Origin: Singulisphaera sp. GP187
GTDB taxonomy: Bacteria > Planctomycetota > Phycisphaerae > Phycisphaerales > SM1A02
Reading direction: 5' to 3'
NCBI GenBank assembly: GCA_945869475.1
Contig: CAMBOV010000020.1
Location: forward strand, 1-33,897
DNA length: 33,897 nucleotides
Each line of letters begins with the position of its first letter. Positions within the stretch are counted from its first letter, which is position 1. Positions 6,659-14,534 of the stretch are shown in pieces. A model generated the notes under the pieces. The model had not been told where the DNA came from, ran no database searches, and saw nothing but the letters and a program-made list of their open reading frames with translations. The position numbers were made by a program, and so were the translations under genes.

Positions 6659-9220
6659 TCACACTGTGGCGATGCGCCGTCCCGCTGCGAAGAGTTCGAT
6701 CGCGCACGGATTACCGCGCCACGTGACCTCGACGCGCTGCTCGCCACCCGTTGGAATCGAGAACAACATCGGTTCGACTGAGAGCCAGTCACCCAAAGGG
6801 CTCACAATCCCATCGACCAGTGGCGTCGTCGCAGTGACGCTCAACGTCGCAACGAACACATCACCCCGCCTCGCGGGAGCACTCACCCACGTGACTTCCG
6901 CGCGTGGAGTCACGGGCGATCCATTGGTGGATCGCATCTCGCGTTCGTGCACCGACGCGTACCAGGCCGTTGCAAGTGGGTCACTTCGAATCTCAGTGGG
7001 CGCTTCAACAAAGAGCACGGTCGTCGCATCAGGGATGAACTCTGCAGGCACCGTGAGAATGCGCGCAGCAGACCAGGGTTCGACCGTGAATCCCTCTTCG
7101 AAGAGGCGGCGATGCGACGGTTGCATCGCAGAACCCTCGGCGACGTGCGTGCAGATCTCGAGCGCGAGGCGACTCTTCCACGCTCGTGGGGTGTCGTTCA
7201 CTGCCTCGACGACGAGCTGTGAATCGCGCGGATGGATCGTGAGCATCCGCGGCGCGCACGCAGCTCGCACCGCGTGCCACGCTGGTTTCGCGCGACCCTG
7301 CGCATCAACCAATGACCACGAGTGACCCGTCCACGCATCATTCATTTGCCAGACCAGCGCGCCCGAGCAGTGGGGACGGTTCGCGCGAAGCCACGTGTAT
7401 GCGATGCGCATCGCCTTCGCTTGCACCGACTGCGCTTGCGCGATCCACGTTGCGAAGTCTTGCGCTGCGGCGAAGCGATCGCTCAAGAGTTGACCGTACT
7501 GTCCATCGTCACCGCTCGAGGCTCGTTGTCGCGAGACGATTCGCGCGCATCCCTCAGCGGCCGTGAGCGACGCGAGTTCGCGCGCATCTTCGCCCAGCGC
7601 ATGCGCGATCGTCTGCAACGCGGGTGGTGACTGATGTCCAAACTCACTTGCGAATCGCGGCGTCACTGAGCGCAGTCCCTCAACTTTCGCGTCGGCGTCC
7701 CATGTGTGACGATCTCCTCGCATCTCGTCATTGGGATGCAACTCGAGCGAACCCGACCATGGACTCTCGCACCAATAGGGACGTGTCGGATCGATCGCCG
7801 CGCAGAGTCGCGGAAGAAGTTCGAGCCAGTAGTGACGTCCCCACGGCTGCCCGGCGACGAGTCGATCACGAAATCCCCATGAAGACCAGGCAAGAATGTC
7901 TTCGTTGCCACCACACCAGAGCGCGACCGATGGGTGCGAGGCGAGTCGCGCGAGTTGAAAACGCGCTTCACGCTCGATCAATGCTGGAAATGGATCGTTC
8001 TCGGGATAGGTCGCGCACGCGAAGGCGAAGTCCTGCCAGACCAGCAGCCCAAGCTCGTCACACCGCGAGTAAAAGAAGTCTGACTCATACCCGCCACCAC
8101 CCCACACACGAAGCATCACGAAGTTCGCCTCGCACGCTTGCATCAGTCGGTCGAGCACCTTTGACTCGGTTGCGTCCATCCGATTGAGTCCCTCGGGAAT
8201 CCAATTCGCACCCGCACACCAGATCAACTGATCATTCACTCGGATCGCAAATCGCGTTCCGTCGATCTCGGGTGTGGTGTCGAGTGCGACCGAGCGAAGG
8301 CCGATGCGTCCACTCCAGCGCGCACTGGTCACTGAGCGCACTGAGAGCTCGACCGTGACTCGGTGTAGTTGCTGTGCACCGTATCCACGCGGCCACCACC
8401 GCTGCGGATTTGGAATCTCAACAACGCAGTGCGCCGTTCCGGTGCGTGCCACCGAGGCGACGGCAGTGAAGAGCCGTCCATCGGGCGATTCGATTTCAAT
8501 CTGTGCCTCGCACTTCGTCGCGTCGCCATCGCACACGGTGTCGACAAACACTTCGACGCACGCAGCACTCGGCGTGCAGCGAGTCACGAGAGGGCGAACC
8601 GCTGCGATGCGCGATCCGGTCCACGCATACAAGAAGACGAGGTCGACGATGCCGCTCGACGGAGCGCGCGGCCCCCAATCCCACCCGAAATCGCACGCGG
8701 GTTTTCGCATGAAGACGTAGGGAGCCCAGTCGCCGTTGACTGGACGCGATCCAAGTTCGCGCTCAATGCGCTCGATTTCAGCGAGCGGCGCGGCGCAGCG
8801 CACCTCGAGGTTGAATTCATGATCGACTGCGCGTGCTGCGACGCGCGCGCGCAGGTCGATTCGGTGCGGATGAAAGTGATTCGCAACGGCGAGCACCAAC
8901 TCGCCATCCATGAAGACCTCCGCCACAGTATCGATCGATTGAAAGACCAGATCGAGATGCGCGTGCCCACGCAATTCTGCCGAGACTCGAAAGGATCGCC
9001 GCCACGAGAACGCCGCTCGCCCAACCCAGAGTTGCGCCGCCTCTCCGTGTGCGGCGTCGACCGTTGGAATCACTCCCGCACGCTGCAGATCAAGGTGCGC
9101 GCAACCTGGAACATGCGCCGCGAAAGTGCGCCCATCCGGTGCGGTCATTGTCCACCCGTCGCCGCAGAGACTCTCTTCAATGGGGCGCATCGGTGAACGC
9201 TCAGCGCGTCGGCGACTCAT
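6659..9220 (-). CDS. Beta-mannosidase, glycoside hydrolase family 2
   Basis: Removes terminal beta-mannose from mannan- or glycan-derived oligosaccharides. The 853-residue length fits GH2 mannosidases. In order: N-terminal jelly roll (about 15-190) with MRKPACDFGWDWGP, a beta-mannosidase hallmark; immunoglobulin-like domain (about 195-315); TIM barrel (about 325-640) with LRVWGGGGYESDFFYSRCDE; acid/base Glu 440 in WCGGNED; nucleophile Glu 526 in ASEFGHQSPP; and a C-terminal beta domain. No signal peptide is obvious, so it is probably cytoplasmic, acting on sugars brought in by the symporter encoded just upstream. The start at 9220 overlaps that gene by 20 bases; ATG 9190 (residue 11) is an alternative and neither has a Shine-Dalgarno. 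Confidence 0.92.
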   Translation of the reverse strand: MSRRRAERSPMRPIEESLCGDGWTMTAPDGRTFAAHVPGCAHLDLQRAGVIPTVDAAHGEAAQLWVGRAAFSWRRSFRVSAELRGHAHLDLVFQSIDTVAEVFMDGELVLAVANHFHPHRIDLRARVAARAVDHEFNLEVRCAAPLAEIERIERELGSRPVNGDWAPYVFMRKPACDFGWDWGPRAPSSGIVDLVFLYAWTGSRIAAVRPLVTRCTPSAACVEVFVDTVCDGDATKCEAQIEIESPDGRLFTAVASVARTGTAHCVVEIPNPQRWWPRGYGAQQLHRVTVELSVRSVTSARWSGRIGLRSVALDTTPEIDGTRFAIRVNDQLIWCAGANWIPEGLNRMDATESKVLDRLMQACEANFVMLRVWGGGGYESDFFYSRCDELGLLVWQDFAFACATYPENDPFPALIEREARFQLARLASHPSVALWCGGNEDILAWSSWGFRDRLVAGQPWGRHYWLELLPRLCAAIDPTRPYWCESPWSGSLELHPNDEMRGDRHTWDADAKVEGLRSVTPRFASEFGHQSPPALQTIAHALGEDARELASLTAAEGCARIVSRQRASSGDDGQYGQLLSDRFAAAQDFATWIAQAQSVQAKAMRIAYTWLRANRPHCSGALVWQMNDAWTGHSWSLVDAQGRAKPAWHAVRAACAPRMLTIHPRDSQLVVEAVNDTPRAWKSRLALEICTHVAEGSAMQPSHRRLFEEGFTVEPWSAARILTVPAEFIPDATTVLFVEAPTEIRSDPLATAWYASVHEREMRSTNGSPVTPRAEVTWVSAPARRGDVFVATLSVTATTPLVDGIVSPLGDWLSVEPMLFSIPTGGEQRVEVTWRGNPCAIELFAAGRRIATV

Positions 9221-11234
9221 CGGCGTTCACGCCATCGATGACTCGACCATCGTCGCGCACATCAACGCTGCGCGCACGAAGAACGCGCACCATTCGGATG
9301 ACGTCACGAATGCCGCCCGATGTGAACCAGACAACAACGACAACGCTCGTGCCCAGAATCAACCACGTCCACCAGAACCACCAGGTGCTCCACGAGGCAG
9401 GCGTGATCGGGTCAGCGCATGATTTTCGCCAGAGGGCGTAGATCGTTCCGACCACAAAGAGCAGTGTGAAGAAGAGCGGCCACGCGAGTGTCACAAGTGT
9501 GACCGCGCGATCGGTGCCCTTGAATTGGCTGTCCATTCCGAGTTTTTCGAGGAATGTTGTTGGTGCGGCATCGATCGATGCATCGCCTTCAACCCGCCAG
9601 CGACCACGGTTGAGCATTCGATTGAGATCGAAATCGGTGCGCGGTCCCAAAAGACTCACGCCGATGTACATCGCGCTCGCGCTGATCATCGAGATGAAAC
9701 CCATCACTTGGCCGGTGACATTCTCGCGCAGAGAAATTGCCGCGCCACACAATTGCGCCTGCATTCCAAGAGCGTCGACTTCGCTGAGCCACCGATCAAG
9801 AGGCAGTTGATGTACGAGCACGCCACCCGCCGCGAGCAGCATTCCAGTCACCATTGCCGCCCATGCACCCTGCGTCGAACCACGCGTCCAGTAGAGCCCC
9901 CCGATGATTGCAGCGCCCGCGCCCGCAACAAAGATGCTCGCGGTGAGCGCGGCGAACATCGCGATGTACTGCGTCGGTTCATAAAGCATCGAAAAGGTGA
10001 ATGCGAAGAGTGCGACTCCGAGCGCGGCAAGTTTCAGCAAGAACGTGTGCACTTTCGGATCGAAAGGCTTCTTTCGAAAGGGCAGGATCACATCCTGAAT
10101 GAAGATCGACCCCCACGAGTGCAGATAGGCCTCGTCGGTCGAGACGGCCGCTCCCAACATCGCTGCGATGAAGAGTCCCAAGATTCCCGTGGGAAGCATC
10201 ACTGCCATCGCGAGCGGCGTGCGCAACTCAGATCGAAGCGCGTCATTCGTCACCTGATCGAGCGCCGCATGCACGGGCGCTGCAGCTTCGGCGTACTCGG
10301 GCTGCGTCAAAAAGGCGCGCACCGCGAGAGGAATGATGATCGTGATGAGCATCAACACGCGGTAGCGCCATCCATTGAGAATCTGCGCCATGCGCGCCTC
10401 GTGAGCATTGAGTGGTGCGGCGTTGTAACCCTGGTCGCCCTGCCACGCGCGCGCGGCATAGAAGAGCACGAATGCCGAGATCGCCCAATAGAAAATATCG
10501 AAGTTCTTTTCGCGGGCCAACCCAAATGGATCGACAAACGATGTGCCCTCGGGCATCGCGAGCATCGCTCGTTCAAGGACTGGCCACGGAAACTGCGCCA
10601 TCAACCAGAAGCAGATGAAGACGAAGGTTCCAAAGCAGAAGACTCCCTGCAAGAAGTCGGTCAGGATGATCGAGACCATTCCGCCTGCGAACACCATGAA
10701 TATGCCTAGCGCGAGCAGGCAGACCATCACGATCGGAAAGACTGCGATCGACTCTCCCGCGAGCATGAATCGTTCGGGCATTCCGCAGAGTGCCATGAAG
10801 AAGCGTGCGGTCACTCCGGGAAAGATTCCATAGTTGATGATGCCCGAGACGAACGCGACGCCTCCCGACATCACTCGAAAGCGCTTCGAATAGCGCAATT
10901 CGAAGAACTGCGCGAGCGTCATCGCGCGCGTTTCACGAAATCGATAGATCACCCATCCAGTTATTGCAAGAAGAATCAGGGATGGCCCCTCGAAGTATCC
11001 CCACCAAATCTGCGTGAAACCCACGTCGTATCCGAGTTGAAAATACCACACGAGCGTGATCACCCCGACCTGTGCCATGTTGTAGGCAACAGTCACGAGA
11101 TACCTGCCGGCGCAACGATCCGCGGTGAGAAAGCCCGAGACGCCGCGCGAAAGCGAGTTTGCGAGGATCGCCGTCGCGATCAACACGCCGACGAATGCGA
11201 TCACAATTGACCAGTCGAGCGTTGACGGCGTCAT
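9201..11234 (-). CDS. Sodium:solute symporter (SSS family)
   Basis: A 677-residue integral membrane protein with about 13-14 hydrophobic segments. It begins TLDWSIVIAFVGVLIATAIL and shows the family-like pattern of SGFLTADRCAGRYLVTVAYN followed by MTLAQFFELRYSKRFR. SSS transporters couple uptake of sugars, amino acids or vitamins to sodium entry. Its 3' end overlaps the beta-mannosidase start, so a mannoside or mannose-containing oligosaccharide is the inferred substrate; the sequence itself does not show specificity. The gene is longer than the common 500-residue transporters, with an extra soluble stretch and two further membrane segments near the C-terminus. The start ATG 11234 has TAGTCT 8 bases upstream. 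Confidence 0.9.
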   Translation of the reverse strand: MTPSTLDWSIVIAFVGVLIATAILANSLSRGVSGFLTADRCAGRYLVTVAYNMAQVGVITLVWYFQLGYDVGFTQIWWGYFEGPSLILLAITGWVIYRFRETRAMTLAQFFELRYSKRFRVMSGGVAFVSGIINYGIFPGVTARFFMALCGMPERFMLAGESIAVFPIVMVCLLALGIFMVFAGGMVSIILTDFLQGVFCFGTFVFICFWLMAQFPWPVLERAMLAMPEGTSFVDPFGLAREKNFDIFYWAISAFVLFYAARAWQGDQGYNAAPLNAHEARMAQILNGWRYRVLMLITIIIPLAVRAFLTQPEYAEAAAPVHAALDQVTNDALRSELRTPLAMAVMLPTGILGLFIAAMLGAAVSTDEAYLHSWGSIFIQDVILPFRKKPFDPKVHTFLLKLAALGVALFAFTFSMLYEPTQYIAMFAALTASIFVAGAGAAIIGGLYWTRGSTQGAWAAMVTGMLLAAGGVLVHQLPLDRWLSEVDALGMQAQLCGAAISLRENVTGQVMGFISMISASAMYIGVSLLGPRTDFDLNRMLNRGRWRVEGDASIDAAPTTFLEKLGMDSQFKGTDRAVTLVTLAWPLFFTLLFVVGTIYALWRKSCADPITPASWSTWWFWWTWLILGTSVVVVVWFTSGGIRDVIRMVRVLRARSVDVRDDGRVIDGVNADESPTR

Positions 11235-11242
11235 CGATACGA

Positions 11243-11248
11243 AGACTA
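11243..11248 (-). promoter_or_regulatory. -10 box of the symporter/mannosidase operon
   Basis: TAGTCT on the minus strand, 8 bases before ATG 11234; no Shine-Dalgarno. Confidence 0.4.
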
Positions 11249-11292
11249 GTGGTTCGCGCGTCGATCGACGGCGCCGAGTTCGCGTGATCCCC

Positions 11293-11298
11293 TACTCT
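11293..11298 (+). promoter_or_regulatory. -10 box of the redoxin/xylulokinase operon
   Basis: TACTCT, 7 bases before ATG 11306; no Shine-Dalgarno. Confidence 0.45.
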
Positions 11299-11305
11299 TG
11301 ATCCC

Positions 11306-11926
11306 ATGAGATCGCTTTGCTCTGTCGCACTCACACTCTGCTGCGCGCTCGCTGCGGCGACTGGTTGCAAAGCGCCGACGATCATCGCTCCACCGCCGCC
11401 TGGATCGATCTTCGACGCATCGACACTTCCACAACTCGATCTCGATGGACGACCACTCGTCAGCGGCCGCCTCGCAACGGTCTACTATTTTGCAGGACCC
11501 GAGTGCCCAATCGCGCGCTCGTACGCGCCTGAAGTTTCGCGACTCTCGCAGCGTGATGAACTGCGCGGAATCGCATGGGTGATGGTCTTCTCTGAGGTGG
11601 GCATGACCAAAGCACTCGTGCAGAATTTTCAGCGCGACTACGCGCTTGCGATCCCATCGCTTATCGACTCGTCGCAGCATTTCGCGTGTGCGATGGGAGC
11701 GCAGGTGATTCCGTCGGTGGTGGTGGTGGACGCACGCGGCACGCTGCTCTACCGAGGTCGCATTGACAATCGCTACCAAGCACTCGGGCTCTCCTATGGA
11801 CCGCCCACCGAACGCGACCTCGCGGCTGTCGTCGATGCGATCGCGAGTGGATCACCTCTCGCACCCGCGCAGACTGCAGCAATTGGATGCCTCTTGTCGC
11901 CGTGCACGACTTTCGCACAACCATGA
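11306..11926 (+). CDS. Redoxin-domain lipoprotein (thioredoxin fold)
   Basis: A 206-residue lipoprotein: the signal MRSLCSVALTLCCALAAATGC ends in a good lipobox (ATGC, Cys 21). Residues 45-180 form an AhpC/TSA-redoxin-like domain with a single cysteine in GPECPIARSYAPE (Cys 67) rather than a CxxC pair, and the cis-proline region GAQVIPSVVVVDARGTLLYR (Pro 136). This resembles the redoxin domains seen in planctomycete exported proteins with a CPIA motif and a conserved late cysteine (here GCLLS, Cys 195), so the partner thiol may be that late Cys. The role is probably thiol redox at the outer face of the membrane. The stop overlaps the xylulokinase ATG by ATGA. Confidence 0.8.
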   Translation: MRSLCSVALTLCCALAAATGCKAPTIIAPPPPGSIFDASTLPQLDLDGRPLVSGRLATVYYFAGPECPIARSYAPEVSRLSQRDELRGIAWVMVFSEVGMTKALVQNFQRDYALAIPSLIDSSQHFACAMGAQVIPSVVVVDARGTLLYRGRIDNRYQALGLSYGPPTERDLAAVVDAIASGSPLAPAQTAAIGCLLSPCTTFAQP

Positions 11927-13455
11927 CGCGAGCACCACTTTGCATTGGTCTCGACGTCGGCACGAGTTCGCTCAAGGCGGTCGCGGTCGACGCGCATGCC
12001 GTGGTCGTGGCGAGCGCAGTGGTTGAGTATCCGTATGAAACTCCCCAGCCTGGATGGGCGCAGACTGATCCTGAAGTTTGGTGGAACGCCACGTGCGCAG
12101 CGTTGAGGCAACTCCTTCGCGAACCTGCCGTCGCAGGCGCGCCGATCGAATCAATCGGGCTTAGTGGGCAGATGCATGGACTCGTGCTCGTCGACAGCGA
12201 TGGCGCGCCAACGGGTCCCGCGCTGATGTGGAACGATCAACGCACCGATGCCGTCTGCGCGCGCGCAGAGCGCGAGATCACCGCAGAGCGCATCTGGCAA
12301 CTCACCGGCAATCGACTTTTGCCTGGATTTACTGCACCAAAGTTGCTCTGGTTGCGCGAGCATGAGCCCGATCGCGTGCGTCGCGCACGCACGCTGATGC
12401 TTCCAAAGGACTTCGTTCGCCTACGACTCACTGGCGCGTTCCACACCGATGTCTCAGACGCTTCGGGCACGCTGCTCTTCGATTGCGCGAACCGACGGTG
12501 GTCGAGCGAGATGTGCGAGGCTCTTGCGATCAAGTGCGATCTGCTTCCAGAGGTTTTCGAGTCGATCGCCGCCAGTTCGCATCTTCACGCGGCAGGCGCC
12601 GCCGCCACTGGACTTCCACATGGCACCCCCGTCGTTGCAGGCGCTGGCGATCAAGCGGCGCAAGCTGTTGGCACAGGAATCGTCGATGAAGGATGCGTCG
12701 CCTGCACCGTTGGAACTAGCGGCGTGATCTTTGCCACGACCAATGGATGGCGCCCCACTGCGCGCGGAACATTGCACGCCTTCTGTCATGCGATCCCGAA
12801 TCGCTGGCACTTGATGGGAGTGACGCTCTCTGCGGGTGGCAGTCTGCGTTGGTGGCGCGACACGATGTGCGCCGATCTCGTCGCGCGAGCCCGCGCAGAA
12901 AACGTCGATGCATATGACCTCATGCTCGCCGAGGCGGCGTGCGCTCCTGCAGGATGCGAAGGCGCGATCTTCTTGCCCTACCTCTCTGGCGAGCGCACTC
13001 CGCACGCCGATCCCTTCGCGCGCGGCGTTTTTCTGGGCATTTCGACGCGCACGACCCGCGGCCATCTCACCCGCGCGATCATCGAAGGTGTCACCTGTTC
13101 TCTCGCGCAGGTTATGAATCTCGTGCGCGAGAGCGGCGCGACGACCCAGCACGTGCGCCTCTCAGGAGGTGGATCGCACAGCCCACTCTGGCGACAACTC
13201 CTCACAAACGCGCTGGGCGTTCCATCGGCGACGGTGGCTCAACCGCATGGTGCGGCGTATGGCGCCGCACTTCTTGCTGGCGTCGGAAGTTCAGTGTGGC
13301 CATCCATTGACGCAGCGACTGCGACGATCACTGAATCGAATCAGTGCTCGGTCGAGAGTGCATCAAACGAGTTCGCCGCGATCGCCGCGCGATATGCCGA
13401 TGCCTATGAGTCGCTCGCTCCGTGGTTTCGCCGCGGCGCCGCGCAGAGCGTCTAG
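11923..13455 (+). CDS. xylB: Xylulokinase
   Basis: Phosphorylates D-xylulose to xylulose 5-phosphate. The 510-residue length matches the FGGY kinase family. Visible motifs: phosphate-binding GLDVGTSSLK (residues 9-18), the xylulokinase-specific GLSGQMHGLV (about 79-88), MWNDQRT, DVSDASGTLLFD, GAGDQAAQAVGTG with the catalytic Asp near 243, and LSGGGSHSPLWRQ near the C-terminus. ATG 11923 was chosen because it forms an ATGA overlap with the redoxin stop and puts the kinase motif at the expected distance; an ATG at 11887 would add 12 unlikely residues. The product feeds transketolase, encoded 10 kb away. No xylose isomerase gene is in the window. Confidence 0.95.
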   Translation: MTRAPLCIGLDVGTSSLKAVAVDAHAVVVASAVVEYPYETPQPGWAQTDPEVWWNATCAALRQLLREPAVAGAPIESIGLSGQMHGLVLVDSDGAPTGPALMWNDQRTDAVCARAEREITAERIWQLTGNRLLPGFTAPKLLWLREHEPDRVRRARTLMLPKDFVRLRLTGAFHTDVSDASGTLLFDCANRRWSSEMCEALAIKCDLLPEVFESIAASSHLHAAGAAATGLPHGTPVVAGAGDQAAQAVGTGIVDEGCVACTVGTSGVIFATTNGWRPTARGTLHAFCHAIPNRWHLMGVTLSAGGSLRWWRDTMCADLVARARAENVDAYDLMLAEAACAPAGCEGAIFLPYLSGERTPHADPFARGVFLGISTRTTRGHLTRAIIEGVTCSLAQVMNLVRESGATTQHVRLSGGGSHSPLWRQLLTNALGVPSATVAQPHGAAYGAALLAGVGSSVWPSIDAATATITESNQCSVESASNEFAAIAARYADAYESLAPWFRRGAAQSV

Positions 13456-13458
13456 CAT
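13453..13458 (+). promoter_or_regulatory. -10 box of the small membrane protein gene
   Basis: TAGCAT, 6 bases before GTG 13465. Its first three bases are the xylB stop codon. Confidence 0.35.
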
Positions 13459-13464
13459 TCGGCT

Positions 13465-13689
13465 GTGCTCCACGCGCTCTCACTGTTCATCTTCGTCGTC
13501 AGCATGATTGCTGTTGGAATCGTCGTCTGGAAGGTGACGAAGTTTCAAGAGTCACGCGATTCAAAGTTTCAGGCGCGGCTCGATGCGGATGATGTTCGCG
13601 CGCGACTCGGGCGCGAGGCGAAGGCGCAGCAGTTCAACGAACCGATCGATTCGAAGTCATCCCCCACCGACCCGACCCCATCGCCTTAG
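13465..13689 (+). CDS. Small single-pass membrane protein
   Basis: 74 residues starting at GTG: MLHALSLFIFVVSMIAVGIVVW is one membrane span, followed by a charged stretch (KVTKFQESRDSKFQARLDADDVRARLG) that could form a short coiled coil, and a Ser/Pro-rich tail. No family was recognised. It follows xylB by 9 bases and may be co-transcribed, but it also has its own TAGCAT box. Its stop overlaps the convergent amidase stop by 4 bases. Confidence 0.6.
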   Translation: MLHALSLFIFVVSMIAVGIVVWKVTKFQESRDSKFQARLDADDVRARLGREAKAQQFNEPIDSKSSPTDPTPSP

Positions 13690-14432
13690 GCGATCGCTCG
13701 GCGAATCCCGCTCATTTTCGACTGTAGATTTCGACCAGGGCAGGCAGTCTTGGCGCTCGCCCACTCTTGGTGAGAGAGCACCGACGAAGCCTTCACCTTG
13801 TACTTCGCGCGACAGACGCGCAGATGACGGTCAAGCGCGGCGAGTTGCGCCATACTGGGACTCTGCTGATCGAAGTTGCCCACGCACAGAATCCCGAGAT
13901 TGCCTTCGTTCTGATCCTTGACGTGAGCCCCCTGATAACGCAGATCGCGACCCTCCCAGACGCGTCCCGATCGGTCGATCACGAAGTGGTAACCAATGTC
14001 GGCCCATCCCTTGCCTCGATGTCCATTGCGAATCAACTCAATGCGCGAAGCGCACGATGAAAAGTCTGTCGCCGAGAATGGAGACATGCCGTCGTGGTGA
14101 ATGGTGATCCACTTGACCGGCAGCATCGGATCGATGTTTCCCACTTGCGGGGTGGCCTTCGTCCATGAACTGCGCGGAATCACTCCAGCGAGCGTCGGCG
14201 TCGGTGGCGGCACTTTGATCGGCGCAACAACAGCCGGCGGGGCAAGCAACGATCCATCTGGCCAGATCGGACTCGGCAGCCGCGCACTCTTCGATCCCGC
14301 AGTTGCACACCCGGCAAAGAGTCCAAGTCCAAGCATCAAGATGCTTCGGCGACCCACGGTTGATGCGACTTCCGTCATCGCAATTGAGGGTGTTGGAGTT
14401 GGCGAGTTGGGATCCAAATTTGGTTCGTCCAA
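13686..14432 (-). CDS. PGRP/N-acetylmuramoyl-L-alanine amidase lipoprotein
   Basis: Cleaves the bond between muramic acid and the stem peptide of peptidoglycan, or binds it, in the periplasm. The signal GRRSILMLGLGLFAGC has a twin arginine and a lipobox (AGC). After a Pro-rich linker, residues 85-245 form an amidase_2 / peptidoglycan-recognition domain: ITIHHDG gives the first zinc His, GYHFVIDRSGRVWEGRD is the conserved core, a His occurs in QGAHV, and LSHQEWASAKTACPGR contains the second zinc His and the zinc Cys. The frame opens with TTG 14432; ATG 14378 (residue 19) would give a shorter signal and is equally possible. Planctomycetes do contain peptidoglycan, so this is a reasonable housekeeping role. 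Confidence 0.85.
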   Translation of the reverse strand: MDEPNLDPNSPTPTPSIAMTEVASTVGRRSILMLGLGLFAGCATAGSKSARLPSPIWPDGSLLAPPAVVAPIKVPPPTPTLAGVIPRSSWTKATPQVGNIDPMLPVKWITIHHDGMSPFSATDFSSCASRIELIRNGHRGKGWADIGYHFVIDRSGRVWEGRDLRYQGAHVKDQNEGNLGILCVGNFDQQSPSMAQLAALDRHLRVCRAKYKVKASSVLSHQEWASAKTACPGRNLQSKMSGIRRAIA

Positions 14433-14501
14433 GAGTTCTGACTATCGACCCAAAACAACGCAGGGCTTCAATTTACGCCACCGCCGCGGGCGCGGTTCAG
14501 G

Positions 14502-14507
14502 TAGATT
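14502..14507 (+). promoter_or_regulatory. Possible gyrB -10 box
   Basis: TAGATT, 27 bases before ATG 14535. gyrB would thus have a short leader, unlike most genes here. A GAGG lies about 20 bases before the ATG, too far for a normal Shine-Dalgarno. Confidence 0.3.
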
Positions 14508-14534
14508 CACGAGGTTCTGCTTTCGCCAATAATC

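Noticed and set aside
8369-9196. Open frame of 275 codons on the plus strand
   Set aside because: Antisense to the N-terminal half of the beta-mannosidase, which has clear catalytic motifs on the minus strand.
9525-10709. Open frame of 394 codons on the plus strand
   Set aside because: Lies wholly antisense to the sodium:solute symporter. The translation is full of Arg, His and Glu with no motif, as expected from the opposite strand of GC-rich coding DNA.
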